The position numbers were made by a program, and so were the translations under genes. A DNA stretch of 64,000 bases from Kosakonia oryziphila (GTDB taxonomy: Bacteria; Pseudomonadota; Gammaproteobacteria; Enterobacterales; Enterobacteriaceae): contig NZ_FMBC01000019.1 in NCBI RefSeq assembly GCF_900094795.1, positions 18,710-82,709 on the forward strand, read 5' to 3'. Below the pieces are notes generated by a model that ran no database searches, was not told the origin of the DNA, and saw only the letters and a list, made by a program, of their open reading frames with translations. Position 1 is the stretch's first letter. Each line of letters begins with the position of its first letter. Of the stretch, positions 8,962 to 18,443 are shown piece by piece.

Positions 8962-10092
8962 ATGATCCCCTTCAATGCACCACCGGTAGTAGGCACAGAA
9001 ATCGACTATATGCAGTCGGCGATGAGTAGCGGTAAATTGTGCGGCGATGGCGGTTTTACCCGTCGCTGCCAGCAATGGATGGAACAGCATTTTCATAGTG
9101 CAAAAGTGCTGCTGACGCCGTCCTGTACCGCGTCGCTGGAAATGGCTGCGTTGCTGCTGGATATTCAGCCTGGTGATGAAGTGATCATGCCGAGCTACAC
9201 CTTCGTTTCCACCGCCAATGCTTTTGTACTGCGCGGTGCAAAAATCGTCTTTGTCGATATCCGCCCTGATACGATGAATATCGATGAAACCTGCATTGAA
9301 GCGGCCATTACCGATAAAACCCGGGCGATTGTACCGGTGCACTACGCGGGCGTGGCCTGCGAGATGGACACCATTATGGATATCGCCAAACGGCATAATC
9401 TGTTTGTGGTGGAAGATGCTGCTCAGGGCGTGATGTCCACCTACAAGGGCCGTGCGCTTGGTACTATTGGTCATATCGGCTGTTTTAGCTTCCATGAAAC
9501 CAAAAACTACACCGCTGGTGGTGAAGGTGGCGCGACGCTGATTAACGATCGCGCGCTGGTGGAGCGGGCGGAAATTATCCGCGAGAAAGGTACTAACCGC
9601 AGTCAGTTTTTCCGTGGGCAGGTGGATAAGTACACCTGGCGGGATATCGGCTCCAGCTATCTGATGGCGGATTTGCAGGCGGCTTACCTCTGGGCGCAGC
9701 TGGAAGCGGCAGATCGTATTAATCAGCAACGCCTGGCGCTGTGGCAAACCTACTATGACGCACTGTTACCGTTGGCGCGCGTCGGGCGCATTACGTTGCC
9801 GACTATTCCGGCAGATTGTGGCCACAATGCGCACATGTTCTACATCAAGCTGCGTGATGAAGCCGATCGCAGTGCGCTGATCGCTTTTCTGAAAGAGGCG
9901 GAGATCCTGGCGGTATTCCATTACATTCCGCTGCATGCGTCGCCTGCCGGCGAGAAATTTGGCGAATTCCACGGCGAAGATCGTTACACCACGGTGGAAA
10001 GTGAGCGTTTGCTTCGCCTGCCTCTGTTTTACAATCTGGCGCCGGTTAACCAGCGCACGGTTATCAGCACTCTTCTGAGCTATTTCCGCTGA
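8962..10092 (+). CDS. wecE: dTDP-4-amino-4,6-dideoxygalactose transaminase
   Basis: PLP-dependent aminotransferase of the DegT/DnrJ/EryC1 family. It converts dTDP-4-keto-6-deoxyglucose to dTDP-Fuc4N using glutamate. The PLP lysine is K181 in SFHETKNYTAGGEGG, and EDAAQGV supplies the cofactor-ring aspartate. The open frame begins at 8857, but the ATG at 8962 gives MIPFNAPPVVG and 376 residues, the E. coli length. Its substrate must come from RmlA/RmlB-type enzymes encoded outside this operon. The wzxE start follows one base after the stop. Confidence 0.97.
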   Translation: MIPFNAPPVVGTEIDYMQSAMSSGKLCGDGGFTRRCQQWMEQHFHSAKVLLTPSCTASLEMAALLLDIQPGDEVIMPSYTFVSTANAFVLRGAKIVFVDIRPDTMNIDETCIEAAITDKTRAIVPVHYAGVACEMDTIMDIAKRHNLFVVEDAAQGVMSTYKGRALGTIGHIGCFSFHETKNYTAGGEGGATLINDRALVERAEIIREKGTNRSQFFRGQVDKYTWRDIGSSYLMADLQAAYLWAQLEAADRINQQRLALWQTYYDALLPLARVGRITLPTIPADCGHNAHMFYIKLRDEADRSALIAFLKEAEILAVFHYIPLHASPAGEKFGEFHGEDRYTTVESERLLRLPLFYNLAPVNQRTVISTLLSYFR

Positions 10093-10093
10093 C

Positions 10094-11344
10094 ATGTCGC
10101 TGGCAAAAGCATCGGTATGGACTGCGACAAGCACGCTGGTCAAAATTGGCGCGGGCTTGCTGGTGGTCAAACTTTTGGCGGTATCTTTTGGGCCGTCTGG
10201 TGTCGGGCAGGCTGGTAACTTCCGCCAGTTAATTACCGTGCTGGGCGTAATGGCTGGCGCCGGGATCTTCAATGGCGTTACTAAATTCGTCGCCCAGTAT
10301 CACGATGATCCGGTGCGTCTGCGTGCGGTTGTTGGCACATCTTCAGCCATGATACTGGGCTTCTCAACACTGCTGGCGCTCGTTTTTTTGCTTGCCGCTG
10401 CGCCTGTCAGCCAGGGTTTATTTGGTCATCCTGATTTTCAGGGGCTGGTGCGGCTGGTGGCGCTGGTACAGTTTGGCATTGCATGGGCGAACTTGCTGCT
10501 GGCGGTGATGAAGGGGTTCCGCGATGCCGCCAGCAATGCGCTGTCGCTGATTATCGGTAGCGTGGTTGGCGTGCTGGCCTGGTATCTCTGTTTCCGGCTT
10601 GGTGGTTACCAGGGTGCGTTGCTGGGAATGGCGCTGGTTCCGGCGCTGGTGATAATTCCGGCCGTGCTGCTACTGATTCGACGCGGTTCGGTGCCGATGG
10701 CGTACTTCGCACCGCGTTGGGACAACGGTTTAGCCGGTCAGCTCAGCAAATTTACGCTGATGGCGCTGATTACATCGGTAACGTTGCCGCTGGCCTATGT
10801 GATGATGCGAAATCTGCTGGCGGCGCATTATAGCTGGGAAGAGGTGGGGATCTGGCAAGGTGTGAGTAGCATTTCCGATGCTTATCTTCAGTTTATTACC
10901 GCTTCATTTAGTGTCTATCTGCTACCGACTTTATCGAGGCTGGCGACAAAACAGGCGATTTCGAGCGAAATCGTGAAATCGTTACGCTTTGTATTGCCAG
11001 CGGTAGCGGCGGTGAGCCTGACGGTCTGGCTACTGCGCGACGTGGCTATCTGGTTGCTGTTTTCCGACAAGTTCACCGCTATGCGCGATCTCTTTGCCTG
11101 GCAACTGGTTGGGGATGTACTGAAAGTGGGCGCTTACGTTTTTGGTTATCTGGTGATTGCCAAAGCATCGCTACGCTTCTACATCCTGGCAGAAATCAGT
11201 CAGTTCACTCTGCTAACGCTGTTCTCGCGCTGGCTCATTCCCGCGCATGGCGCTGCCGGTGCGGCACAGGCTTATATGGCAACTTATATTATTTATTTCG
11301 CCCTCTGTTGTGGCGCATTTTTGATTTGGCGAAAAAAAGCATGA
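10094..11344 (+). CDS. wzxE: Lipid III (ECA repeat unit) flippase
   Basis: The 416 residues are nearly all hydrophobic and give roughly 10-12 membrane helices of the MATE/MVF-like polysaccharide exporter family. WzxE moves the undecaprenyl-PP-linked GlcNAc-ManNAcA-Fuc4NAc trisaccharide from the cytoplasmic to the periplasmic side of the inner membrane. Conserved features include the N-terminal [21 protein letters not shown] and several charged residues within helices. Its end overlaps the wecF start by four bases, so its expression is probably coupled to the glycosyltransferase. Confidence 0.96.
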   Translation: MSLAKASVWTATSTLVKIGAGLLVVKLLAVSFGPSGVGQAGNFRQLITVLGVMAGAGIFNGVTKFVAQYHDDPVRLRAVVGTSSAMILGFSTLLALVFLLAAAPVSQGLFGHPDFQGLVRLVALVQFGIAWANLLLAVMKGFRDAASNALSLIIGSVVGVLAWYLCFRLGGYQGALLGMALVPALVIIPAVLLLIRRGSVPMAYFAPRWDNGLAGQLSKFTLMALITSVTLPLAYVMMRNLLAAHYSWEEVGIWQGVSSISDAYLQFITASFSVYLLPTLSRLATKQAISSEIVKSLRFVLPAVAAVSLTVWLLRDVAIWLLFSDKFTAMRDLFAWQLVGDVLKVGAYVFGYLVIAKASLRFYILAEISQFTLLTLFSRWLIPAHGAAGAAQAYMATYIIYFALCCGAFLIWRKKA

Positions 11345-12420
11345 CTGCACTGATTCATGTACTGGGATCGGATATCCCACACCATAACCAGACCGTATTG
11401 CGCTTCTTTAACGATCATCTTGCCGCGTCGGGTGCATATGCTCGTGAGTTTATGATTGCCGGCAGCGATATGAAAATAGGTGCGGAGTACCCGGCGCTGA
11501 CGCTGCACTTTTATGCGGACAAAAAGGCGTTGGCGAAAGCTGTCGTTGCGCGTGCAAAAGCAGATCGGCAACAGCGTTTTTTCTTCCACGGCCAGTTCAA
11601 TTTCAGCCTATGGCTGGCGTTATTGCGCGGTGCCATCAAACGCGAGCAATTTTACTGGCATGTCTGGGGCGCTGATCTGTACGAAGTCTCGCACAGCCTC
11701 AAATTCCGTCTTTTTTATCCGTTGCGCAGGTTGGCGCAAAGCCGCGTAGGCTGCGTTTTTGCGACTCGTGGCGATCTGTCGTGGTATGGGAAACGTCATC
11801 CCACGGTGCGCGGGGAGTTGCTCTATTTCCCGACGCGTATGGATCCCGCGCTGAATACCATAGCGCATGAGTTGCAGCGGGAAGGTAAGCTGACGATTCT
11901 GGTGGGTAACTCCGGTGATCCGAGTAATGAACATATTGCCGCGCTGGAGGCTATTCACCACCAGTTCGGCGATACGGTGAATATCATTGTGCCGATGGGC
12001 TACCCGGCCAATAATGACAGCTATATTGATGCGGTCAGCCGTGCCGGTCTGACATTATTCAGCGCCGAAAACCTGCATATTCTGCGCGAGAAAATGGCCT
12101 TTGATGACTATCTGTCACTGCTTGGGCAGTGTGATCTGGGGTATTTTATTTTTGCCCGCCAGCAGGGGATCGGTACGCTCTGTTTGCTGATTCAGGCCGG
12201 GGTGCCATGCGTGCTTAACCGGGAAAACCCGTTCTGGCGAGATATGGTGGCCGAAGATATTCCGGTACTGTTTACCGGTGATGCGTTGAATGAGACGGTG
12301 ATTCGCGAAGTCCGGCGGCAATTGATCGCGGTGGATAAAAGCGCCATCACCTTCTTCAGTCCAAATTATATTGCGCTCTGGCATAAGGCGCTGCGCAATG
12401 CTGCGGGGATCGCCGGATGA
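11341..12420 (+). CDS. wecF: TDP-Fuc4NAc:lipid II Fuc4NAc transferase
   Basis: Adds the third sugar, Fuc4NAc, to lipid II at the cytoplasmic face of the inner membrane (GT family 56). The 359-residue length equals E. coli WecF, and diagnostic stretches are [30 protein letters not shown] and [19 protein letters not shown]. Start choice: an in-frame ATG at 11308 lies inside wzxE, but ATG 11341 gives the conserved MTALIHVLG terminus and an ATGA overlap with the wzxE stop. It also overlaps wzyE by four bases at its end. Confidence 0.96.
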   Translation: MTALIHVLGSDIPHHNQTVLRFFNDHLAASGAYAREFMIAGSDMKIGAEYPALTLHFYADKKALAKAVVARAKADRQQRFFFHGQFNFSLWLALLRGAIKREQFYWHVWGADLYEVSHSLKFRLFYPLRRLAQSRVGCVFATRGDLSWYGKRHPTVRGELLYFPTRMDPALNTIAHELQREGKLTILVGNSGDPSNEHIAALEAIHHQFGDTVNIIVPMGYPANNDSYIDAVSRAGLTLFSAENLHILREKMAFDDYLSLLGQCDLGYFIFARQQGIGTLCLLIQAGVPCVLNRENPFWRDMVAEDIPVLFTGDALNETVIREVRRQLIAVDKSAITFFSPNYIALWHKALRNAAGIAG

Positions 12421-13769
12421 GTCCACTTGAGTTTTGCGGTCTGTTGATCCTCTGGTTGGTGGCGACGCTGTTTATTGCCACGCTGACCTGGTTTGAGTTT
12501 CGCCGGGTACGATTCAATTTTAACGTCTTCTTTTCACTGCTCTTTTTGTTGACGTTTTTCTTTGGTTTCCCGCTCACCAGCATCCTGGTGTTCCGCTTTA
12601 ACGTCGGCGTAGCGCCGCCGGGCGTGATGATGCAGTCGCTGCTGGCTGCGGCCTGTTTCTACGCGATTTATTATGTGACGTACAAAACCCGGCTGCGGGA
12701 GAAAAGTGAGCAGGTATCGCGGCGCCCGTTGTTTACCATTAATCGGGTCGAGGCACATCTGACGTGGATCATGCTGATGGTCATTGCGCTGGTCAGTGTG
12801 GGCATCTTCTTCCTGCACAACGGGTTTTTGCTGTTCCGTCTGCAATCCTATAGCCAGATCTTCTCCAGCGAAGTTTCCGGTGTCGCATTGAAACGCTTCT
12901 TTTATTTCTTTATCCCGGCCATGCTGGTGGTCTATTTTCTGCGGCAGAACGCGCAGGCATGGCTATTTTTCCTCGTCAGTACGGTCGCATTTGGTTTGTT
13001 GACGTACATGATCGTCGGCGGCACGCGCGCCAATATTATTATCGCTTTTGCTATCTTTTTGTTTATCGGCATTATTCGTGGCTGGATCTCGCTGTGGATG
13101 CTGGTAGCGGCGGGCGTGTTAGGTATTGTCGGGATGTTCTGGCTGGCGCTGAAACGCTACGGACTGAATGTCAGCGGTGATGAAGCTTTTTACACTTTCT
13201 TGTATCTGACGCGCGATACCTTTTCTCCCTGGGAAAATCTGTCTCTACTGCTGCAAAACTACGACAAGATCGATTTTCAGGGGCTGGCGCCGATTGTGCG
13301 CGATTTCTACGTCTTCATCCCTTCCTGGCTGTGGCATGGTCGCCCGAGTATCGTGCTGAACTCGGCGAATTACTTTACCTGGGAAGTATTGAATAACCAC
13401 TCCGGGCTGGCTATCTCCCCGACGCTGATTGGTTCGTTGGTGGTGATGGGCGGTGTCTGGTTTATCCCGTTCGGTGCGGTGGTAGTGGGTCTCATCATCA
13501 AGTGGTTTGACTGGGTATATAAACTTGGCAATCGGGAAACAAACCGCTATAAAGCGGCGATCCTGCACAGTTTCTGCTTTGGCGCTATCTTCAATATGAT
13601 CGTGCTGGCGCGTGAGGGGCTGGATGCTTTCGCTTCCCGCGTAGTGTTCTTCCTCGTTGTTTTCGGTTTCTGCTTGCTGGTGGCGAAATTGCTGTACTGG
13701 TTGTTCGATAGCGCTGGTCTGATACGTAATCGCAGTGCGCGCGCAGTGAACCCCCTTTCCCAGTTGTAA
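12417..13769 (+). CDS. wzyE: ECA polysaccharide polymerase
   Basis: Predicted polytopic inner-membrane protein (450 residues, about 11 hydrophobic segments) that polymerises lipid III-linked repeats on the periplasmic side. Family features seen are a conserved GGTRANI segment, a large loop with [11 protein letters not shown] and [14 protein letters not shown], and the [20 protein letters not shown] block. It overlaps wecF by four bases and is followed by wecG after an 11-nt gap with a good AAAAAGGA ribosome binding site. Wzy proteins diverge quickly, so the name rests on both sequence and position. Confidence 0.95.
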   Translation: MSPLEFCGLLILWLVATLFIATLTWFEFRRVRFNFNVFFSLLFLLTFFFGFPLTSILVFRFNVGVAPPGVMMQSLLAAACFYAIYYVTYKTRLREKSEQVSRRPLFTINRVEAHLTWIMLMVIALVSVGIFFLHNGFLLFRLQSYSQIFSSEVSGVALKRFFYFFIPAMLVVYFLRQNAQAWLFFLVSTVAFGLLTYMIVGGTRANIIIAFAIFLFIGIIRGWISLWMLVAAGVLGIVGMFWLALKRYGLNVSGDEAFYTFLYLTRDTFSPWENLSLLLQNYDKIDFQGLAPIVRDFYVFIPSWLWHGRPSIVLNSANYFTWEVLNNHSGLAISPTLIGSLVVMGGVWFIPFGAVVVGLIIKWFDWVYKLGNRETNRYKAAILHSFCFGAIFNMIVLAREGLDAFASRVVFFLVVFGFCLLVAKLLYWLFDSAGLIRNRSARAVNPLSQL

Positions 13770-13780
13770 AAAGGAATAAC

Positions 13781-14521
13781 ATGACGGACAAGACGGCAGC
13801 GCCGCTGTATGACCTGCGCGGTCTGAAACTCATCGGTTGGCGCGATATGCAGCACGCGCTGGATTACCTCTATGCTGATGGTGAAATCAAACGCGGCACG
13901 TTGGTGGCGATGAACGCCGAAAAACTGCTGACCGTGGAAGACGATCCCGTGGTGCGTGCACTGATCGAGGCGGCAGAGTTTAAATATGCTGACGGTATCA
14001 GCGTGGTTCGCTCTCTGCGCAAGAAATTTCCGCAGGCGCAGGTCTCACGCGTTGCTGGCGCCGATCTCTGGGAACATTTAATGATGCGTGCCGGTCAGTC
14101 AGGTACGCCTGTATTTCTGGTGGGGGGAAAACCGGATGTGCTGGCGCAAACTGAGCAGAAGCTGCGTGCGCAGTGGCAGGTCAATATTGTGGGTAGCCAG
14201 AATGGTTATTTTACGACGGATCAGCGTGAAGCGCTGTTTGCGCGTATCCGGGACAGCGGTGCAAAAATTGTCACCGTTGCTATGGGATCGCCACGGCAGG
14301 AGATTTTTATGCGTGACTGCCGCGCTGTTTACGCCGATGCCTTGTTTATGGGGGTTGGTGGGACGTATGACGTCTTTACCGGCCATGTAAAGCGTGCGCC
14401 GAAGATTTGGCAGCAACTAGGGCTGGAGTGGCTCTATCGCTTGCTTTCACAGCCTACGCGGCTCAAACGCCAGCTCCGCTTACTGCGTTATTTATATTGG
14501 CACTATAGCGGAAAATTCTGA
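13781..14521 (+). CDS. wecG: UDP-ManNAcA:lipid I ManNAcA transferase
   Basis: Last gene of the ECA operon. The 246-residue product belongs to the WecG/TagA/CpsF family (GT26) and transfers ManNAcA from UDP-ManNAcA to GlcNAc-PP-undecaprenol, forming lipid II. Family motifs seen are the ADGISVV segment, [24 protein letters not shown] and the [13 protein letters not shown] block. The C-terminal basic amphipathic region (about 205-246) is the type used for membrane attachment. An intrinsic terminator follows nine bases after the stop, closing the operon. Confidence 0.96.
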   Translation: MTDKTAAPLYDLRGLKLIGWRDMQHALDYLYADGEIKRGTLVAMNAEKLLTVEDDPVVRALIEAAEFKYADGISVVRSLRKKFPQAQVSRVAGADLWEHLMMRAGQSGTPVFLVGGKPDVLAQTEQKLRAQWQVNIVGSQNGYFTTDQREALFARIRDSGAKIVTVAMGSPRQEIFMRDCRAVYADALFMGVGGTYDVFTGHVKRAPKIWQQLGLEWLYRLLSQPTRLKRQLRLLRYLYWHYSGKF

Positions 14522-14529
14522 CCTTACCA

Positions 14530-14557
14530 GGCAGCGTTTCCCGCTGCCGCTTTTCTT
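14530..14557 (+). terminator. Intrinsic terminator of the ECA operon
   Basis: GGCAGCG (14530-14536), a five-base loop and CGCTGCC (14542-14548) are followed by GCTTTTCTT. It lies directly downstream of wecG. Confidence 0.75.
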
Positions 14558-14758
14558 CTGGTTGCTGTTTTATTGTGCATCGGGTCGATTTTTCTTATAC
14601 ATCGTTTGCCATTTCCCGCAATTTAAGAAACCATTCGCTCACTCATTTGCAGTGCCACGGCGTTTTTGCGTCAGCCATTTCCTGGCTGGTGCAGCATGGC
14701 CTGTTATGAGTTGAGGAAAAACGCATAACAATAATCCGCGGAGCGGGTGAGAAAGATG

Positions 14759-14770
14759 CAAACACAACAG
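14759..14770 (+). promoter_or_regulatory. CA-rich motif at the yifK ribosome binding site, possible GcvB target
   Basis: GCAAACACAACA sits immediately before the Shine-Dalgarno AGAGGA of yifK. Many amino-acid transporter mRNAs repressed by the GcvB small RNA carry such an ACACAACA element paired with GcvB region R1. Regulation here is inferred from position and motif only. Confidence 0.4.
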
Positions 14771-14777
14771 AGGATTT

Positions 14778-16163
14778 ATGGCTGAAAATAAACCGGAGCT
14801 TCAGCGCGGTCTGGAGTCTCGTCACATCGAATTAATCGCCCTGGGCGGCACCATTGGTGTAGGGTTGTTTATGGGGGCCGCCAGTACGCTGAAGTGGGCG
14901 GGCCCATCAGTATTGCTGGCGTATATCATCGCCGGCCTTTTCGTCTTTTTTATCATGCGTTCAATGGGCGAGATGCTATTTCTTGAGCCGGTAGCCGGCT
15001 CCTTTGCCGTCTACGCGCATCGTTATATGAGCCCCTTCTTTGGCTATCTAACGGCCTGGTCCTACTGGTTTATGTGGATGGCGGTGGGGATCTCGGAAAT
15101 TACCGCTATCGGCGTTTATATCCAGTTCTGGTTCCCCGAGCTTGCTCAATGGATCCCTGCACTGATTGCGGTAGCGCTGGTGGCGCTGGCCAACCTTGCG
15201 GCCGTACGTCTTTATGGTGAAATTGAATTCTGGTTTGCCATGATTAAAGTCACCACCATTATCGTGATGATTATTGTTGGTCTTGGTGTGATCTTCTTCG
15301 GTTTTGGCAACGGCGGTCATTCGATTGGCTTTGGCAATCTGACCGAACATGGTGGCTTTTTTGCCGGTGGCTGGAAAGGCTTCTTAACCGCGCTCTGTAT
15401 TGTGGTCGCCTCTTACCAGGGGGTTGAGCTTATCGGTATTACCGCCGGTGAAGCCAAAAACCCGCAGGTAACGCTGCGTAGCGCGGTCAGTAAAGTGCTG
15501 TGGCGTATCCTGATCTTCTATGTGGGTGCCATCTTCGTTATTGTCACCATCTTCCCGTGGAATGAAATCGGCACCAATGGCAGCCCGTTTGTACTGACGT
15601 TTGCCAAAATCGGTATTACCGCAGCAGCAGGCATCATCAACTTTGTGGTGCTGACGGCTGCGCTCTCGGGTTGTAACAGCGGTATGTACAGTTGCGGTCG
15701 TATGCTTTACGCTCTGGCGAAGAACCGCCAGTTGCCGTCTGCGGTAGCGAAAGTGTCGAAAAGCGGCGTTCCGGCTGCGGGCGTGACCATCTCTATTATT
15801 ATTCTGCTGATCGGTTCGTGCCTGAACTACATTATTCCTAACCCGCAGCGCGTGTTTGTGTATGTCTATAGTGCCAGCGTATTGCCGGGTATGGTGCCGT
15901 GGTTCGTGATTCTGATTAGCCAGTTGCGTTTTCGTAAAGCTCACAAAGCGGCGATTGCCACGCATCCCTTCCGCTCAATGCTGTTCCCGTGGGCGAACTG
16001 GCTGACCATGGCGTTCCTGGCATGCGTGTTGATTGGTATGGGGTTCAATGACGATACTCGTATGTCGCTGTTTGTCGGCATTATCTTCCTTGCCGCAGTA
16101 ACCATGGCGTATAAGGTATTTGGCCTCAGTGGACACGCGGTTACGCGTCAGGTGGGTGAATAA
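14778..16163 (+). CDS. yifK: APC-family amino acid permease YifK (threonine-type transporter)
   Basis: The product has 461 residues and about 12 transmembrane helices, with the amino-acid permease signature near the start ([21 protein letters not shown]) and [13 protein letters not shown] in the second half. It belongs to the AAT family of proton-driven importers. The E. coli orthologue has been linked to threonine uptake, which I recall from the literature rather than read here. It is monocistronic, between the ECA terminator and the tRNA cluster, with a GcvB-like motif in its leader and its own terminator. Confidence 0.93.
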   Translation: MAENKPELQRGLESRHIELIALGGTIGVGLFMGAASTLKWAGPSVLLAYIIAGLFVFFIMRSMGEMLFLEPVAGSFAVYAHRYMSPFFGYLTAWSYWFMWMAVGISEITAIGVYIQFWFPELAQWIPALIAVALVALANLAAVRLYGEIEFWFAMIKVTTIIVMIIVGLGVIFFGFGNGGHSIGFGNLTEHGGFFAGGWKGFLTALCIVVASYQGVELIGITAGEAKNPQVTLRSAVSKVLWRILIFYVGAIFVIVTIFPWNEIGTNGSPFVLTFAKIGITAAAGIINFVVLTAALSGCNSGMYSCGRMLYALAKNRQLPSAVAKVSKSGVPAAGVTISIIILLIGSCLNYIIPNPQRVFVYVYSASVLPGMVPWFVILISQLRFRKAHKAAIATHPFRSMLFPWANWLTMAFLACVLIGMGFNDDTRMSLFVGIIFLAAVTMAYKVFGLSGHAVTRQVGE

Positions 16164-16168
16164 GAGGC

Positions 16169-16204
16169 AAAATGCGCAAAGCATAACCAAACGCGCATTT
16201 TCTT
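16169..16204 (+). terminator. Intrinsic terminator of yifK
   Basis: AAAATGCGC (16169-16177) and GCGCATTTT (16193-16201) form a 9-bp stem with a 15-base loop, ending in TTTTCTT. Confidence 0.6.
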
Positions 16205-16215
16205 AAAAAAAGCAC

Positions 16216-16244
16216 TAGACAGCCGCGCCCGAAGTCCGTACTAT
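16216..16244 (+). promoter_or_regulatory. Promoter of the argX-hisR-leuT-proM tRNA operon
   Basis: TAGACA (16216-16221), a 17-bp spacer and TACTAT (16239-16244) are followed by a GC-rich discriminator (CCACCCCCGC). That discriminator is typical of stringently controlled stable-RNA promoters. The first tRNA begins 21 nt further on. Confidence 0.75.
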
Positions 16245-16265
16245 CCACCCCCGCAACGGCGCTAC

Positions 16266-16342
<77 letters not shown>

Positions 16343-16411
16343 TTTAAATCCGGCGCTTGAGCTGCGGTGGTTCGTGATTCGTCACGATACCGCGTGAAAA
16401 GATTTACAGTG

Positions 16412-16487
16412 GTGGCTATAGCTCAGTTGGTAGAGCCCTGGATTGTGATTCCAGTTGTCGTGGGTTCGAGTCCCATTAGCCACCCCA
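16412..16487 (+). tRNA. hisR: tRNA-His (GTG anticodon)
   Basis: The 76-nt gene has an encoded CCA. The G at position -1, typical of tRNA-His, opposes the discriminator C. The anticodon GTG sits in the loop TTGTGAT, and the T-arm contains GGTTCGAGTCC. Confidence 0.97.
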
Positions 16488-16512
16488 TTATTCAGTACAA
16501 GTTTCGTGGAAT

Positions 16513-16599
16513 GCGAAGGTGGCGGAATTGGTAGACGCGCTAGCTTCAGGTGTTAGTGTCCTTACGGACGTGGGGGTTCAAGTCCCCCCCCTCGCACCA
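16513..16599 (+). tRNA. leuT: tRNA-Leu (CAG anticodon)
   Basis: The 87-nt class II tRNA has a long variable arm (TGTCCTTACGGACGT), the anticodon CAG in CTTCAGGT, and an encoded CCA end. Confidence 0.97.
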
Positions 16600-16638
16600 C
16601 AACTTAAATTGAACAAAAAATTCAAAAAGCAGTAAAAA

Positions 16639-16715
16639 CGGCGAGTAGCGCAGCTTGGTAGCGCAACTGGTTTGGGACCAGTGGGTCGGAGGTTCGAATC
16701 CTCTCTCGCCGACCA
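16639..16715 (+). tRNA. proM: tRNA-Pro (TGG anticodon)
   Basis: The 77-nt gene has the anticodon TGG in TTTGGGA, T-arm GGTTCGAATCC and encoded CCA. It is the last tRNA of the operon. I see no downstream copy of its 3' end that would mark an integrated element. Confidence 0.97.
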
Positions 16716-16721
16716 ATTTTG

Positions 16722-16745
16722 AACCCCGCGAAAGCGGGGTTTTTT
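16722..16745 (+). terminator. Intrinsic terminator of the tRNA operon
   Basis: AACCCCGC (16722-16729), a GAAA tetraloop and GCGGGGTT (16734-16741) are followed by a T run. The stem and tetraloop are strong, six bases after proM. Confidence 0.93.
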
Positions 16746-17197
16746 GTTTTCTGCGTTCCCTGAACCTTCATTTTTCCTGCTTGTTGCTCATCAACGACAA
16801 TCTCTTTTCGTACTGTCGCCTGCGGGAGACATTTAATCTATTGAATTCAAATAAGTAATATAACTCATCCAGTAAATGTCGTTCTGCGGCGACAAATTGT
16901 GACGACGATCGCGGTGAGGAGGGACACAGGATGTCCGAAGAGGGCTGAATTTACTGGCTTACTAAAAGTTTGCACTGCGTTCCATTTGAGAGTGCAAACC
17001 TGGCATAATACATGCAATAATATTTATGTAGATGCTCATTCCATCTCTTATGCTCGCCTTCTGGCTTCATAAACTCAGGAATGATGCAGAGCCGTTTACG
17101 GTGCTTATCGTCCACTGACAGATGTCGCTTCGGCCTCATCAAACACCATGGACATAACGTTGAGTGAAGCACCCATTAGTTGTCAAAGACCTGTTTT
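16746..17197 (+). other. Gene-poor stretch with hairpins (site of aslBA in E. coli)
   Basis: No credible protein gene is present. It holds several inverted repeats: TGTCG/CGACA (16877-16894), GGACA/TGTCC (16922-16936) around an ATG, and GTTTGCACT/AGTGCAAAC (16968-16999). A strong Shine-Dalgarno AGGAGGG (16917-16923) stands before a five-codon ORF (16931-16948). A TAATAT -10-like box lies at 16856-16861 with only a weak -35. The stretch ends in a plus-strand terminator. It could encode a small RNA or be a decayed remnant. I could not tell which. Confidence 0.4.
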
Positions 17198-17233
17198 AAC
17201 GCCTGCCTGAGCTTTCCGGCAGGCGTTTTTTTT
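17198..17233 (+). terminator. Strong intrinsic terminator with no assigned upstream gene
   Basis: AACGCCTGCC (17198-17207) and GGCAGGCGTT (17218-17227) form a perfect 10-bp stem followed by eight Ts. The U-run is on the plus strand. On the minus strand, where hemY ends at 17245, the stem is followed by AAAACAGG, so it suits a plus-strand transcript from the preceding gap better than hemY. Confidence 0.75.
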
Positions 17234-17244
17234 GGCTGGCCGTG

Positions 17245-18441
17245 TCAGGCCGGGGGGGTATTTTGCAGCGTCAGCAGCAGACCATCACGGCGCATGAGCG
17301 CGGCCTCTTCCGGCTGATGCATTCGATCGAGACAATCTGCCAGCCAGGCGTAGTCGAACGCATCCGGACGCTGTTTCAGCGCCGCGCGGAAGGCCAGGCT
17401 TGCTTCTTGCCATTCGCCATGTTTCAGCAGCGACTGGCCCAGCGTACTCCATAGCAGAGGCCGATCGCCCTGCGTTTTAATCTGTTGGCGCAGAACTTTT
17501 TCGATCTGCTCCGGATTATTGGTTTTCAGCCGCGGGATCACTGTCACCAGACGATCGTCATACTGGCGCTTCAGGCCATCAAGAATAACTTCCTGTGCAG
17601 TATCGTGATCGTCGCACTCAATCAAGTGCTCGGCGATAGCCACCTGTAGCGTTATCTGCTGACGGGTTTTACGGCTCTGGTTTTTCCACCAGCTTTTCAG
17701 ACCTTCGCTGCCTTGATCCGCGCGCGCCTGATCCATCATGCCAATCCATGCCTGCTGTTGCAGCGCATCACGATGATCGTCGTCGCCGACATTGGCTTTC
17801 GCCATCGAAGGGATGATATCCAGCAGGGAAGTCCATGCGCCGGTGCGAATATAGGCCTGTTCAGCCAGGCGCAGCACTTCCGGATGACGTGGGGTGATCT
17901 CCAGCAATTTATCCACGCCATGACGGGCTGCATGATTCTCGTTGCGCGCCAGTTGCAGACGTACCCGGGTGATTTCCACCGGGATGGGGTCGTTTTCCGC
18001 CAGCTCTGCCGCGCGATCCAGATGCTGGTTGGCGCGAGCTTCATCACCGCGTTGCTGCGCCGCTTCAGCCGCCAGCAGGTAATTCACCACGGGCTGCTCG
18101 GCGTGGTCGGCATTTTTCGACATCAACTTTTCAACTTGCTGATAGTCGCCTTCCGCCAGTTTGAGCAGCGCTTGCTCCGTTTGTTTACGTGCGCGACGAC
18201 GCTTACGGCCTACAAACCAGCCACGGGTATGTGCGCCAGTGCGGAAAATGCGACGCAGCACCCATTCGAGGGCAAATATCACCACCAACGCCAGCACCAG
18301 AATGATCATTAACCCGGTGACGCTGGTTTCAATGTTGTAATTATCGGTTTGGATCAGCACATAACCCTGATGCCCGGCGAGCATGGGGCCGAGCACGATC
18401 CCGGCGATCAACAGTGCAAAGAGCAATAATACTTTCAGCAT
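17245..18441 (-). CDS. hemY: HemY, inner-membrane TPR protein of the hem operon
   Basis: The 398 residues comprise two N-terminal transmembrane helices (about 4-22 and 43-62), a basic RRRARK linker and a long alpha-helical TPR-type region with repeats such as LAEGDYQQVEKLM. It is the last gene of hemCDXY. Its exact role is unsettled. It was once linked to late haem or protohaem synthesis, and it is not the protoporphyrinogen oxidase called HemY in Gram-positives. The start lies two bases after the hemX stop, so translation is probably coupled. Confidence 0.93.
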   Translation of the reverse strand: MLKVLLLFALLIAGIVLGPMLAGHQGYVLIQTDNYNIETSVTGLMIILVLALVVIFALEWVLRRIFRTGAHTRGWFVGRKRRRARKQTEQALLKLAEGDYQQVEKLMSKNADHAEQPVVNYLLAAEAAQQRGDEARANQHLDRAAELAENDPIPVEITRVRLQLARNENHAARHGVDKLLEITPRHPEVLRLAEQAYIRTGAWTSLLDIIPSMAKANVGDDDHRDALQQQAWIGMMDQARADQGSEGLKSWWKNQSRKTRQQITLQVAIAEHLIECDDHDTAQEVILDGLKRQYDDRLVTVIPRLKTNNPEQIEKVLRQQIKTQGDRPLLWSTLGQSLLKHGEWQEASLAFRAALKQRPDAFDYAWLADCLDRMHQPEEAALMRRDGLLLTLQNTPPA

Positions 18442-18443
18442 GC

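Noticed and set aside
16951..17172. 73-codon minus-strand ORF with GTG start in the gap after proM
   Set aside because: No recognisable motif, no good ribosome site, rich in His/Cys/Lys unlike neighbours, and it spans the inverted repeat and the region before the plus-strand terminator. Most likely a chance frame.
17198..17233. Terminator of hemY on the minus strand
   Set aside because: On the minus strand the stem is followed by AAAACAGG rather than a U-run, so the signal faces the plus strand.
16639..17244. Possible integrated element at the tRNA-Pro gene
   Set aside because: No integrase, no direct repeat of the tRNA 3' end and no foreign gene cargo. The gap is only about 500 bp.
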